NCBI GenBank assembly: GCA_002013415.1
Contig: MAEX01000005.1
Coordinates: 62,001-126,000 of the forward strand
Source: Mycobacterium sp. D16Q14
Lineage (GTDB): Bacteria > Actinomycetota > Actinomycetes > Mycobacteriales > Mycobacteriaceae
Length of the DNA stretch: 64,000 nucleotides
Direction: 5' to 3'
Shown here: positions 1-8,200 of the stretch, piece by piece
How the letters are laid out: each line of letters opens with the position of its first letter
How positions within the stretch are numbered: position 1 is the first letter of the stretch
Program-made: the position numbers and the translations under genes
Notes under the pieces: model-generated
Told to the model about the DNA's origin: nothing
The model's database searches: none
What the model saw: the letters and a program-made list of their open reading frames with translations, nothing else

Positions 1-143
1 ATGACCGGAATCGCCAGCACCGCGAACCGTAGCCCGGCGAAGAAGACCGGCGGGAAATGGTCCAGCCCAGTGTGGATGGCCAGGAAATTGATTCCCCACA
101 GCACTGCGACGGTCAGTCCGAGGAGACGGTGCCGGGTTGTCAT
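1..143 (-). CDS. EamA-family (DMT) permease, N-terminal fragment cut by window edge
   Basis: The reverse complement from position 143 opens with ATG and reads MTTRHRLLGLTVAVLWGINF, followed by LAIHTGLDHFPPVFFAGLRF. This is the first transmembrane hairpin typical of EamA/DMT exporters, where a Trp-Gly-Xaa-Asn motif in helix 1 and a Pro-rich loop before an LR helix 2 are common. About 47 residues are visible and the rest lies to the left of the window. Family members export amino acids or small metabolites through the inner membrane. The gene is divergent from the LysR gene at 216, an arrangement that often pairs a regulator with the exporter it controls. The family call is from sequence pattern; the substrate is unknown. 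Confidence 0.75.
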   Translation of the reverse strand, partial: MTTRHRLLGLTVAVLWGINFLAIHTGLDHFPPVFFAGLRFAVLAIPV

Positions 144-177
144 GCCGTCGATCCTGCGTACCGAATTGATTCAGCAC

Positions 178-209
178 AATCTAATTAATGTGCACTATTA
201 ATGTAGATT
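178..209. promoter_or_regulatory. AT-rich imperfect dyad in the EamA/LysR divergent promoter
   Basis: Arms AATCTA (178-183) and TAGATT (204-209) are perfectly complementary. Between them lie two ATTAAT units and a GTGCAC core. The element sits between the divergent starts at 143 and 216, in an unusually AT-rich patch for this genome. This fits an autoregulatory LysR site; binding is inferred. Confidence 0.5.
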
Positions 210-215
210 TCCTTC

Positions 216-1109
216 ATGGACGTGCGTCGCCTGCGGATTCTGCGTGAGTTTGCCGATCGCGGCTCCGTCGGCGAAGTCGCCGATGCGATGAGGCTCACCC
301 CTTCGGCGGTATCGCAGCAGCTGAAGGTCTTGGCCCGCGAGGCGGGCGTGCCGTTGTTGCGGCAGGACGGGCGGGGCATTGCGCTGACGGAGGCTGGCCG
401 CGCGCTGGTGCTGCGCGCCGACGAGGTGATTGCCGCCGTCGACCGGGCGGCGGAGGAGATGGTGGCCTACCGGGAGGGGACACAACCGGTCGTGCGGATC
501 GCATCGTTCCCCTCCGGTGGGAGTCTGCTGCTGCCCAGGCTCGTCGCCGCCGTCGAGGGTGTGGTGGATGTGCGGCCGGGCGACGAGGACGTGACGTACA
601 GCGAGGCCCCCGGGCTGCTGACCGAGTACGACATCGTTGTCACGCACCGGGACGAGCGGGCTGCCGCCCTGCGGTCCGCGCGGGTGTGGTCGATGACGCT
701 CATGCGAGAGCCGATCGATCTCCTGGTGCACAACGATCACCCGTTGGCGGGGCGTGGCTCGGTGACGCCGGGTGAGCTGGCGGACGAGACCTGGATCAGT
801 GTCCCCGAGGGGTTCCCGGTGGACGATGTTCTGGTTTCACTCGGGGTATCGGCGGGCATTCGGCCCCGAGTCCGGTTCCGGTTCAAGGATTTCCAGATTG
901 TCGAAGACATGGTGGCCCACGGACATGGCATCGCATTGATGCCGCGATACGTGAGCCGGAGCCCGCGGGTGGCGCGACTGGTTATCCGTGAGGTCCGAGC
1001 GGGGCGGCTGTACGAGGTGCTGGCCCGTCCCGGTGCCCAGCACCGACCGGCGATTGCCGCGGCCATCCGGGGGTTGCAGGATGCTGCAGCGGTACTGGAA
1101 TCCCAGTAG
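216..1109 (+). CDS. LysR-family transcriptional regulator
   Basis: The 297-residue product has the usual length and layout of LysR regulators. A winged helix-turn-helix occupies about residues 2-60, with the recognition region near LTPSAVSQQLK (residues 27-37), and a periplasmic-binding-protein-like effector domain follows from about 90 to 290. It is a cytoplasmic DNA-binding protein. The ATG at 216 lies just beyond the AT-rich dyad at 178-209 and is divergent from the EamA permease, so control of that exporter in response to its substrate is the likely job. Effector unknown. The gene ends 3 bases before the end of the convergent hydrolase gene. Confidence 0.88.
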   Translation: MDVRRLRILREFADRGSVGEVADAMRLTPSAVSQQLKVLAREAGVPLLRQDGRGIALTEAGRALVLRADEVIAAVDRAAEEMVAYREGTQPVVRIASFPSGGSLLLPRLVAAVEGVVDVRPGDEDVTYSEAPGLLTEYDIVVTHRDERAAALRSARVWSMTLMREPIDLLVHNDHPLAGRGSVTPGELADETWISVPEGFPVDDVLVSLGVSAGIRPRVRFRFKDFQIVEDMVAHGHGIALMPRYVSRSPRVARLVIREVRAGRLYEVLARPGAQHRPAIAAAIRGLQDAAAVLESQ

Positions 1110-1112
1110 CCG

Positions 1113-1967
1113 CTAGGACGAGTGCTCGGCGATGTGTTCGAGGACCAGGGCCGCCGTTTCGTTGGGCCGCTCCTCGGCGATCCAATGGGACACGCCTTCG
1201 AAGACCTCGAAACGGTAGGGCGCCTTAACGTATTTCTGGTTGAGGTTGGCGGCCGCACGAGTCACCGCGGAGTCCTCGTCGCTCCAGATGAACAGGGTGG
1301 GCACCCGTACGGACCGCGCCGGTGACCGCAGCGAATACCGCATCGCCCGATACCAATTCACCGTTGCGGTGGTGGCTCCGGGTTCGCTGAACAGCTCCCT
1401 GATGCGCTCGGCGAGCCGGTCGGAGACCTTCATCCACTTCTGGCCGAACTTTTGGAACGCTTCCTTGTCGTTGAAGCTGAACAGCCATTCGGGAAGTCGT
1501 GGAATCTGGAACAGCAGCATGTACCAGGAATGCAGGATCTGGCCGCGAGGCATGGCATCCCGGAAAGCGCGCGGGTGTGGGACGGACAGCACGGACGCGG
1601 TGTGCACTCGCTCGCCGTGATTTCCTGCCAGCTGCCAGGCCACCGCGGCACCCCAGTCATGGGCCAGCACATGGAATGTGGAAACTCCGGCCTGGTCGGC
1701 GAGCGCCAGGATGTCGCCCGAGAGCTTGTCCAGGGCGTAGTTGTGGACGCCGATCGGGCGGGCGCCGGGGGAGTAGCCCCGCTGATCGGGTGCCAGCACC
1801 CGAAATCCGGCGTCCGTCAGCTTCGGAATGATCTCCGACCACATGGTCGCCCGCTCGGGAAAACCATGCAACGCAACGATCACCGGTCCGGCGATGGGAC
1901 CTTCGTCGATGACGTCGAAGGTCAGGCCGTCATGGGTGAACGTGGACAGACGTGTCGCGGCGCTCAT
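1113..1967 (-). CDS. Alpha/beta hydrolase, epoxide-hydrolase-like
   Basis: This 284-residue alpha/beta hydrolase has the oxyanion-hole motif HGFPE at residues 34-38 and a nucleophile elbow HDWGA with Asp104 in place of Ser, which is the signature of epoxide hydrolases and haloalkane dehalogenases. The charge-relay acid is Asp230 or Asp232 and the base is His261 (GVSHW). A cap domain lies at about 135-215. No signal peptide is visible, so it should be cytoplasmic. Its ATG overlaps the stop of the upstream amidohydrolase by 4 bases (ATGA), so the two are translationally coupled and may act in one catabolic step series. Epoxide hydrolase is favoured over dehalogenase because of the HGFPE motif; the substrate is unknown. 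Confidence 0.85.
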   Translation of the reverse strand: MSAATRLSTFTHDGLTFDVIDEGPIAGPVIVALHGFPERATMWSEIIPKLTDAGFRVLAPDQRGYSPGARPIGVHNYALDKLSGDILALADQAGVSTFHVLAHDWGAAVAWQLAGNHGERVHTASVLSVPHPRAFRDAMPRGQILHSWYMLLFQIPRLPEWLFSFNDKEAFQKFGQKWMKVSDRLAERIRELFSEPGATTATVNWYRAMRYSLRSPARSVRVPTLFIWSDEDSAVTRAAANLNQKYVKAPYRFEVFEGVSHWIAEERPNETAALVLEHIAEHSS

Positions 1968-3775
1968 CGGACCGCGAGTTTCTCACCGGCCTTCAGGTAC
2001 CGACCGGTCTGCAGGTCGTGCCCGTAGCCCTCGATGAACTCACCGAGACGGAACACCACCTTGCCGCCGACCGCGGTGGCCACGACGGTCTCGTCATTGC
2101 GGTTCACCATGCGCGACAGGTTGTCGAAGAACGGCGCCTGCGCCTCGTTGTAGGCGTCGACGGTGCCGTCCAGCTTCTCCGGATCGATGATGACGAAATC
2201 GGCGCGGTCGCCCTCACGCAGGTACCCGGCGTCGAGCCCGAACCAGGTGGCCAGCTCACCGGTCAGCCGGTGCACCGCCTGGCCCAGGGGCATCACCGGT
2301 TTCCCGGCCTTCTGGGCATCGTTCATGCGCTTGAGGAAGCGCAACGAGAAGTTGTAGAACGCCATATTGCGCAGGTGCGCACCGGCATCAGAGAAGCCCA
2401 TTTGGAAGTTGGGGTCCTTGGCCATCTCGTCGAGCACCTTGGGGCGATGATTCCCGACCGTGGTCGTCCAGCGGACGTTCTTCTCACCGTTCTCCACCAG
2501 CACGTCCAGGAAGGCGTCCAGCGACGCAATGCCGCGCTCGTCGCCGATCTGGCCGAAGGTCTTGCCGATCAGCGAGGCATCGGGGCATTCGACGATGACG
2601 GCATCATGGAAGTCCTTGTGCCACAGGCCCGGCATGTGCTTCTTCATGGCGAACTCGCGCCGGAACTTGCGGCGGTAGTCCTTGTCGGCCATCAGCTTAT
2701 TGCGATCCAGTTGCTCGCGAATGTGCAGCGCTGCGGTGCCTGCGCCGAACTCTTCGAACACCGGAAGGTCGATGCCATCGGAGTACAGCGTGAACGGCAG
2801 CGGCATGTGCTGGAACTTGACGTTGGACTTGAAGACCTTGTTACCGATCCGGGCAGCGGCGCTGAAGAACACGTTTGCGCCCTTGATGCTCTTGGAGTCG
2901 GCTGCCACCAGCAGGCTGACGGGAACAGCCTTGCGGCGCTTGAAGAAACGGGTTCCCGAGGATAGGAAGAACAACACCGCGGTGAGCGGGTTATTGATAT
3001 TCGGGGCGCTCTGTAAAATGCGGTCGCGCTTGCGCAGCACGTTGATGAGGCGCCAGCGCTCGTGCCACCAGGCATACGTCGACGGCAGCGCCCGCGAGCG
3101 GTAGCGGTCACCGTCGAGCTTGTCGATGGGGGCGTCCATGCCGGACATGCCGAGCATGCCCGCATCCAGTGCCTTGTCGAGCATGTCGGCCATCCGGTCG
3201 AGTTCCTTGCGGGTGGGGAACGACCAGTTGTTGGTGGCCCGACCCAGGCCCATGACGGCGGCGCGTAGATCCGAATGCCCAAGGAAGGATGTCACATTGG
3301 GGCCGAGAGGCAAGGCGTCGATCTTCTTGACGTAGCTCTCCGGATCGGTCCAGTCCTGGAATTCGTTCAGCGCGCCGATCACGTGCTTGCGCGGTACTGC
3401 CTCCACGCGACTGAACAGGTCGGCGGCGTCCTCGGGCTTGGCGTAGACGGTCGACATGGAACAGCAGCCCAGCACGATGGTGGTGACGCCGTGGCGCACC
3501 GATTCATCGAGCCCGGGGTTGAGCAGTATCTCGGCGTCGTAGTGGGTGTGGATATCGACGAATCCGGGCAGCACCCACTTGCCGCCGGCATTGATCACCT
3601 CGGGGCAGCCGGTCTCGTCCAGCGCGGTGGTGGAGACGGTGGCAACCCGCCCCTCTTTGATTCCGAGGTTGGCCTTACGGGGTTCGGAATTGGTGCCGCT
3701 GAACCAGAGGCCATCGCGAATGATGAGGTCGTAGTCGCTCGAGGATGAGCCGCTTGCGCGAAGACTGTCGTCCAT
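1964..3775 (-). CDS. N-acyl-D-amino-acid deacylase-type amidohydrolase
   Basis: The 603-residue product belongs to the amidohydrolase_3/D-aminoacylase family. Metal-site motifs are visible: HTHYD with His76 and His78, a Cys-Cys pair at 104-105 where D-aminoacylases carry a zinc-ligand Cys, and the catalytic Asp463 in FSDAGAH. An N-terminal beta-sandwich segment precedes the barrel and its partner strand (the DFVIIDPEKL region) closes the C-terminus. I could not place every histidine ligand, so the exact chemistry is uncertain. The family hydrolyses N-acyl-D-amino acids or related amides in the cytoplasm. It is the first gene of a two-gene operon with the epoxide-hydrolase-like gene and is divergent from a TetR gene at 3884 that probably controls it. 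Confidence 0.82.
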   Translation of the reverse strand: MDDSLRASGSSSSDYDLIIRDGLWFSGTNSEPRKANLGIKEGRVATVSTTALDETGCPEVINAGGKWVLPGFVDIHTHYDAEILLNPGLDESVRHGVTTIVLGCCSMSTVYAKPEDAADLFSRVEAVPRKHVIGALNEFQDWTDPESYVKKIDALPLGPNVTSFLGHSDLRAAVMGLGRATNNWSFPTRKELDRMADMLDKALDAGMLGMSGMDAPIDKLDGDRYRSRALPSTYAWWHERWRLINVLRKRDRILQSAPNINNPLTAVLFFLSSGTRFFKRRKAVPVSLLVAADSKSIKGANVFFSAAARIGNKVFKSNVKFQHMPLPFTLYSDGIDLPVFEEFGAGTAALHIREQLDRNKLMADKDYRRKFRREFAMKKHMPGLWHKDFHDAVIVECPDASLIGKTFGQIGDERGIASLDAFLDVLVENGEKNVRWTTTVGNHRPKVLDEMAKDPNFQMGFSDAGAHLRNMAFYNFSLRFLKRMNDAQKAGKPVMPLGQAVHRLTGELATWFGLDAGYLREGDRADFVIIDPEKLDGTVDAYNEAQAPFFDNLSRMVNRNDETVVATAVGGKVVFRLGEFIEGYGHDLQTGRYLKAGEKLAVR

Positions 3776-3823
3776 GGGGCTGCCCTTCGTTGGGTGTTAC
3801 GGCGAGTCTAAAAAAAGATGGCA

Positions 3824-3859
3824 ACCAATCACAATGTTAGTGATGGGCGCCACATTGGT
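3824..3859. promoter_or_regulatory. Dyad between amidohydrolase and tetR genes
   Basis: ACCAAT (3824-3829) and ATTGGT (3854-3859) form perfect 6-bp arms around the divergent promoters. The interior also contains GTGATGGGCGCCAC, with GTG/CAC ends. This is a plausible operator for the adjacent TetR protein. No binding evidence is available from sequence alone. Confidence 0.4.
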
Positions 3860-3883
3860 GTCGCGTTCCTCTAGTGTGCACCC

Positions 3884-4480
3884 GTGAGTCCCACCCAGGC
3901 CGAGCGCCGTGAATCGACGATCGCCCGGTTGCTCGATTCCGGTATTGACACCATCGCTGAGCTGGGCTATTCGCGCGCCTCCGTGCAGCGGATCGCGAAG
4001 CGGGCGGGGCTCTCCTACGGGGCGCTGTTCCGCCATTTCCCGGCCGTCGGCGATTTCATGGCTGCGGTGGCGCGTGAGACCCTGCGCCGCCAGCTGGCCA
4101 CCGTGCGCGCACAGTTCGATGAGGCGGGCGATCGACTCACCGAATTCGAGGATGTGATGGCGGTGATGCGCTCCCTCAAGGAGGAGCCCATCAACGCCGT
4201 GCTCTACGAACTCATGGTGGCCGCGCGCACCGATTCCCAGTTGCGGGAGACCTTGCAGGTCGCAGTGGCCGAATACGGCGCTCAGATGGTCGCGCTGGCG
4301 CGATCGGTGCCGGGAACCGACCGGTTATCCGATGCGGACCTCGTCACGTTGGTCTTCATGATCACCGACATGTTCGATGGGGAGGCACTGGTGAAGACGC
4401 TGCGTCCGTACCCGGAGCTCGTCGCGGGCAGAGACGAGCTACTTGCCAAGCTGCTGCGGGGATACCGCCCGGATGCATAG
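3884..4480 (+). CDS. TetR-family transcriptional regulator
   Basis: The 198-residue product has an N-terminal TetR helix-turn-helix at about residues 10-56, with conserved [17 protein letters not shown] and ALFRHFP segments, followed by an all-helical ligand-binding domain. The start is GTG; a TAGTGT box at 3872-3877 ends 6 bases before it, so the mRNA is probably leaderless. The gene is divergent from the amidohydrolase/hydrolase pair and is likely to repress it through the dyad at 3824-3859. The ligand is unknown; an N-acyl amino acid or its breakdown product would be a reasonable guess. Confidence 0.88.
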   Translation: MSPTQAERRESTIARLLDSGIDTIAELGYSRASVQRIAKRAGLSYGALFRHFPAVGDFMAAVARETLRRQLATVRAQFDEAGDRLTEFEDVMAVMRSLKEEPINAVLYELMVAARTDSQLRETLQVAVAEYGAQMVALARSVPGTDRLSDADLVTLVFMITDMFDGEALVKTLRPYPELVAGRDELLAKLLRGYRPDA

Positions 4481-4499
4481 CCGGACGCACCCAGACCGA

Positions 4500-4505
4500 T
4501 AGGGT
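4500..4505 (+). promoter_or_regulatory. -10 box of purD, leaderless geometry
   Basis: TAGGGT ends 7 bases before the purD ATG at 4513. Mycobacterial transcription normally starts 6-8 bases after a TANNNT -10 box, so the mRNA should begin at or very near the start codon. No Shine-Dalgarno sequence is present. Confidence 0.55.
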
Positions 4506-4512
4506 CTGGGGC

Positions 4513-5772
4513 ATGCGCGTCCTTGTCATTGGGTCCGGTGGCCGTGAACACGCTCTGTTGATCGCCCTCAAGCGTGACCCGAACGTCGACTATCTGGCGG
4601 TAGCCCCGGGCAATGCGGGCACCGCAACTGTGGCCGAACAGCATGCCGTTGACATCAGCTCCGGAGCAGAGGTAGTGGCGTTGGCCGCCAAGCTGGACAT
4701 AGACCTCGTCGTCATCGGCCCCGAAGTGCCGTTGGTGCTGGGTGTGGGTGACGCTGTCCGGGCGGCAGGTATCGCGTGCTTCGGCCCGTCGGCGGACGCC
4801 GCGCGCATCGAGGGTTCCAAGGCGTTCGCCAAGGACGTCATGACGGCCGCGGGCGTGCGCACCGCGCGCAGTGAGATCGTCGACAACCCAGCGCATCTGG
4901 ATGCCGCGCTAGACCGCTTCGCGAGCGAGCCGGCCTGGGTGGTCAAGGATGACGGGCTGGCCGCGGGCAAGGGCGTGGTGGTCACCGATGATCGCGCCGC
5001 GGCTCGTGCCCACGCCGCGAGCCTGCTCGACGACGGGCATCCGGTGCTGCTGGAGTCTTTCCTGGACGGGCCCGAGGTCTCGTTGCTGTGCATTGTCGAC
5101 GGTGAGACGGTGGTGCCGCTGCTGCCTGCCCAGGACCACAAGCGGGTCGGTGACGGCGACACCGGCCCGAACACCGGTGGCATGGGCGCCTACAGCCCGC
5201 TGCCTTGGCTGCCCGATGAGACCGTCACCGAGATCGTTGACACCATCGTCAAACCCGTTGCCGCTGAGCTTGTTAAGCGCGGCAACACGTTTACGGGAGT
5301 CCTATATGCGGGGCTGGCGATCACCTCGACCGGCCCCTCCGTCGTCGAATTCAATTGCCGCTTCGGCGATCCCGAGACGCAGGCGGTGCTGGCGCTGCTG
5401 GAATCACCACTGGGGCAGTTGTTGAATGCCGCCGCGACCGGCACCCTCGAAGACTTCGGTCCGCTGCGCTGGCAGAACGGCAGTGCCGTCACTGTGGTGC
5501 TGGCCGCCGAGAACTATCCGTTGCGTCCGCGCACCGGCGACGTGATCACCGGCTCCGAGGCGGAGGGTGTGCTGCACGCCGGGACGGCCCGTCGGGAGGA
5601 TGGTGCCGTCGTGTCCTCGGGTGGCCGCGTGCTGTCCGTCGTGGGTACCGGCACCGACCTGCAGGCCGCACGGGCCGACGCCTACGCGAAGATCGAGGCA
5701 GTTCGCCTGCCGGGCAGCCACTTCCGTAGCGACATCGGCCTGGCTGCGGCCGAGGGGCGCATCAGCGTCTAG
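4513..5772 (+). CDS. purD: Phosphoribosylamine--glycine ligase (GAR synthetase)
   Basis: The enzyme ligates glycine to 5-phosphoribosylamine using ATP, the second step of de novo purine synthesis, in the cytoplasm. The 419-residue length is normal. The N-terminal domain begins with the GSGGREHAL motif (residues 7-15). An ATP-grasp domain follows, with [16 protein letters not shown] lining the nucleotide pocket and the late [10 protein letters not shown] motif holding metal ligands. Its synteny with the other pur genes supports the call. Transcription appears leaderless from the TAGGGT box. The next gene starts 10 bases downstream and may be co-transcribed. Confidence 0.97.
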   Translation: MRVLVIGSGGREHALLIALKRDPNVDYLAVAPGNAGTATVAEQHAVDISSGAEVVALAAKLDIDLVVIGPEVPLVLGVGDAVRAAGIACFGPSADAARIEGSKAFAKDVMTAAGVRTARSEIVDNPAHLDAALDRFASEPAWVVKDDGLAAGKGVVVTDDRAAARAHAASLLDDGHPVLLESFLDGPEVSLLCIVDGETVVPLLPAQDHKRVGDGDTGPNTGGMGAYSPLPWLPDETVTEIVDTIVKPVAAELVKRGNTFTGVLYAGLAITSTGPSVVEFNCRFGDPETQAVLALLESPLGQLLNAAATGTLEDFGPLRWQNGSAVTVVLAAENYPLRPRTGDVITGSEAEGVLHAGTARREDGAVVSSGGRVLSVVGTGTDLQAARADAYAKIEAVRLPGSHFRSDIGLAAAEGRISV

Positions 5773-5782
5773 GGGTCGGCAG

Positions 5783-6403
5783 ATGCGCTACCGGTGGGTG
5801 ATCACGGGAGTGACCGTGGTGGTTGTCGCAGTGGTGCTGTTGGCGGTGAGCTGGAAGTCGAACAAGTCACAAGCCGTGCCGGCGCCTGATGTCCATGAAC
5901 TGTCTTTGTGTACCGCCTTTCTCGCCGTCAGTGAGCGTGCCGCACCCGAATACGACGACTTCTCGATACTGACAAGGGGTCGCACATCGTCGTGGCAGGA
6001 CGAGCGGATCGGATCCACCGCCTCGGCACTCAACCAAGCCTTGCGGCGTGAGGCGGAATCATTGTGGGTGTTGATGCCAGATGGCCATGCCGACCATGGA
6101 GTGACGTTGGAGGCGGACATCCGTGGAATGGCGCAGGACGATGTTGTGCTCGCCAACAAGCTGGCTCGGCGTGACGGCCTGCTCGTGATCGACGCACTGG
6201 TCCTCCGTTACGAGTTCGCTCATCAAGCGGCGGCGCGTTCCTGTGAAACGGCCCGTGAGTTTGATGGCGTCGGGCAGGAACAAGTGCGTCAGTGCGAGGA
6301 CCGACGGTCGGGTTCGATTGCCAACTGGTGGACGGTCCGTTGTGTGCAGGCGCCCAAGGAACCCTCGATGACCTTCGAGATCCCCCCGAACCCGGGACTC
6401 TAG
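5783..6403 (+). CDS. Conserved single-pass membrane-anchored protein
   Basis: I do not recognise a named family. The 206-residue product begins MRYRWVITGVTVVVVAVVLL, giving one N-terminal transmembrane helix at about residues 6-23. A polar domain predicted to lie outside the membrane follows, with four cysteines that could form disulfides (LCTAF, SCETA, QCEDR and VRCVQ segments). There is no lipobox. The domain is largely helical with repeated Ala-Arg-Glu patterns. The ATG at 5783 was chosen because it begins the hydrophobic segment, 10 bases after purD. Its stop codon overlaps the end of the convergent esterase gene by 4 bases. It could be an envelope protein of the mycobacterial Mce-associated or secreted-hypothetical kind, but this is not demonstrable here. 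Confidence 0.72.
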   Translation: MRYRWVITGVTVVVVAVVLLAVSWKSNKSQAVPAPDVHELSLCTAFLAVSERAAPEYDDFSILTRGRTSSWQDERIGSTASALNQALRREAESLWVLMPDGHADHGVTLEADIRGMAQDDVVLANKLARRDGLLVIDALVLRYEFAHQAAARSCETAREFDGVGQEQVRQCEDRRSGSIANWWTVRCVQAPKEPSMTFEIPPNPGL

Positions 6404-7209
6404 GCGGCCAGGATCGGCGCGATCCAGCCCAGTGCCTGCGGGACCTGCGATAACCAGTACCCGCCCTCGTGTGCGCCCGGACCGAACTCGCCGGCAGGCG
6501 GTGCCGCCAGCTGCTCGGCGAAAACCCTACTAGCGGTGTAGAACCTGTCGTCATAGCCGGACGACACCCACACCGGCATCCCGTTGAGCTGGGGTCGCCC
6601 GAAAACCGAGTTCTCTTCCCAGTTTTCCTCGTTGTCGAAGGCGTCTGCGGTGGCCTCGGGATAGGACAGCCAGATCGACGGGCTCACCGCGGCCACGGCG
6701 GCCGTCCGGGGCCCGCCCAAGCGGGCACCGTTGAGCAGCGCGCCGTAGCCACCCGCGGACCATCCCATGAAGGCGACGCGGGAGACGTCGAGCCCCTCCT
6801 GGTCGGCGAGCATCGGCAGGAACTCGTCGATGATCATCGCGCCGGGGTCGTCGCCGTTCTGGTGTGGATGCCAGTAGCTGTTGCCACCGTCGATCGCGGC
6901 GACCGCGAAGGGCGGGGCCCCCGCGGCGACCAAATCCCCGAGCATCCGCTCATAACCCCAGTAAATTGTCCGCTCGGCGTTCTCGTCGCGGCCGTGCAAC
7001 ATGATTACCGGGCGCACCGGCCAGTCGACTCCGGGCGGTCTGGCTACCTTCCACCCGGTGGGAATGCCTCCGCGGGCTTCCGAGACAAAGGACCCGCTGG
7101 TGACATCGGCGGCGGCCCGTGCGGGTGCCGCCAGCGCCGGAAGAAGCGCAGCACCAGCCCCGAGTGTGGCACCCATCTGCAACAGGCGACGTCGGCTGAT
7201 TTCGGTCAC
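6400..7209 (-). CDS. Tat-exported esterase-family alpha/beta hydrolase (copy 1)
   Basis: The 269-residue protein opens with a twin-arginine signal (SRRRLLQM, residues 5-12) and an Ala-rich segment ending near residue 33, so it should be exported folded by the Tat system. The mature part is an esterase_D/antigen-85-like alpha/beta hydrolase. The nucleophile elbow is GWSAGG with Ser151, an acid is at Asp220/221 (SGYDD), and His247 lies in GAHEGG. It is a tandem paralogue of the 7330-8157 gene, with about half of the residues identical by eye. In M. tuberculosis the syntenic gene is Rv0774c, from memory. The substrate is not predictable; short-chain esters or cell-wall acyl groups are possible. 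Confidence 0.85.
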   Translation of the reverse strand: MTEISRRRLLQMGATLGAGAALLPALAAPARAAADVTSGSFVSEARGGIPTGWKVARPPGVDWPVRPVIMLHGRDENAERTIYWGYERMLGDLVAAGAPPFAVAAIDGGNSYWHPHQNGDDPGAMIIDEFLPMLADQEGLDVSRVAFMGWSAGGYGALLNGARLGGPRTAAVAAVSPSIWLSYPEATADAFDNEENWEENSVFGRPQLNGMPVWVSSGYDDRFYTASRVFAEQLAAPPAGEFGPGAHEGGYWLSQVPQALGWIAPILAA

Positions 7210-7329
7210 GGCGCCATAATGCCAGCGGATGGCAAACCCGTCGAGGTCCAGCCAGCCGTCGAGTCTGCGCTTGGCTACGGTTTTCGCCCTGAAACCGTCG
7301 TGAAACTCAGACTCGGCCGCAGTGCGGCA

Positions 7330-8157
7330 TCACGCGGTGAGCAGGGGCGACATCCATGCCAGCTCCGCGCCGATTTGCGAGCTCCAAAAGGAGCCATCGT
7401 GGCCGCCGGGACTGAACCCGCCCGCGGGCGGCGTCGGAAGCTGGGCGATGAACTGCTTGGTGGCGCTGTAGAACGGATCGCTGTCACCGCAGTCGATGCG
7501 CAGCGGGATGGAGTTCAGCGCGGCCGGCCCCCATACCGAGTTGGCGGCGTAGTCCTCGGCGCCGTCGAAGGCACCCGGCGCCGCAGCACCCGAGGATGTC
7601 CACAGCGCCGGACTGACCGCGGTGATGGCGGCGGTGCGTCCCGCGCCCAGGCGTGAACCCAGGAGCATTGCGCCGTAGCCGCCCATGGACCAGCCCAGAA
7701 ATGCCACGCGCGAGGTGTCCAGCCCCTGCTCGGCCAGTAGCGGGATGAATTCGCTGAGCACCATGGCGCCGGAATCCTCGCCCGAGGCCCGCTTGTGCCA
7801 GTAGCCGCCGCCACCATCAACGCTCACCAGGGCAAACGGCTTGGCGCCCGCGGCCACGGCCTGCGCCAGCATGTTCTCTACGCCGCCTTCCATGACTCCG
7901 GCGGCTGTCTGGCCCTTGCCGTGCAGCGCGATGATGGGCCGGATAGGACCGGTGACACCGGGTGGCCGTGCGATACGCCATTCGGTGCGGACCCCTCCGC
8001 GCGCCGCGGAGACAAACGAGCCCGCGGTGATGGCGCCGTCGGCATGGGCCGGGAAGGCCCCCATACCGGGGAGAGTGGCGAGCGCAGCGCCGGCACCGGT
8101 TGCCGCGCCGAGCTTGAGTAGGGAGCGTCGGGACAGATCGCGCATGTCGACCATCAT
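7330..8157 (-). CDS. Tat-exported esterase-family alpha/beta hydrolase (copy 2)
   Basis: This 275-residue protein also starts with a twin-arginine signal (LSRRSLLKLG) and an Ala/Gly-rich hydrophobic stretch ending in PAHA. The mature domain keeps the catalytic set: LHG oxyanion strand, GWSMGG with Ser157, acid Asp225 or Asp227 in CGDSDPF, and His253 in GGHDG. It is collinear with copy 1 from the mature N-terminus to the C-terminal WxxPxLxA, which points to tandem duplication. The start at 8157 (MMVDMRDLSRR) and an internal ATG at 8145 are both possible. The 120 bases between the copies hold no obvious promoter or terminator. It is divergent from the aminotransferase gene at 8201. Confidence 0.85.
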   Translation of the reverse strand: MMVDMRDLSRRSLLKLGAATGAGAALATLPGMGAFPAHADGAITAGSFVSAARGGVRTEWRIARPPGVTGPIRPIIALHGKGQTAAGVMEGGVENMLAQAVAAGAKPFALVSVDGGGGYWHKRASGEDSGAMVLSEFIPLLAEQGLDTSRVAFLGWSMGGYGAMLLGSRLGAGRTAAITAVSPALWTSSGAAAPGAFDGAEDYAANSVWGPAALNSIPLRIDCGDSDPFYSATKQFIAQLPTPPAGGFSPGGHDGSFWSSQIGAELAWMSPLLTA

Positions 8158-8200
8158 GCCGGTTCCGTCCAGATCCGAGAGATTCGATAGCGTCGCAGCC

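Noticed and set aside
1..201. Plus-strand 66-codon frame at the left edge
   Set aside because: The minus strand encodes a convincing EamA N-terminus over the same bases.
7841..8200. Long N-terminal extension of the aminotransferase frame
   Set aside because: It is antisense to the Tat signal and mature domain of the neighbouring esterase. The aminotransferase fold begins after 8201.
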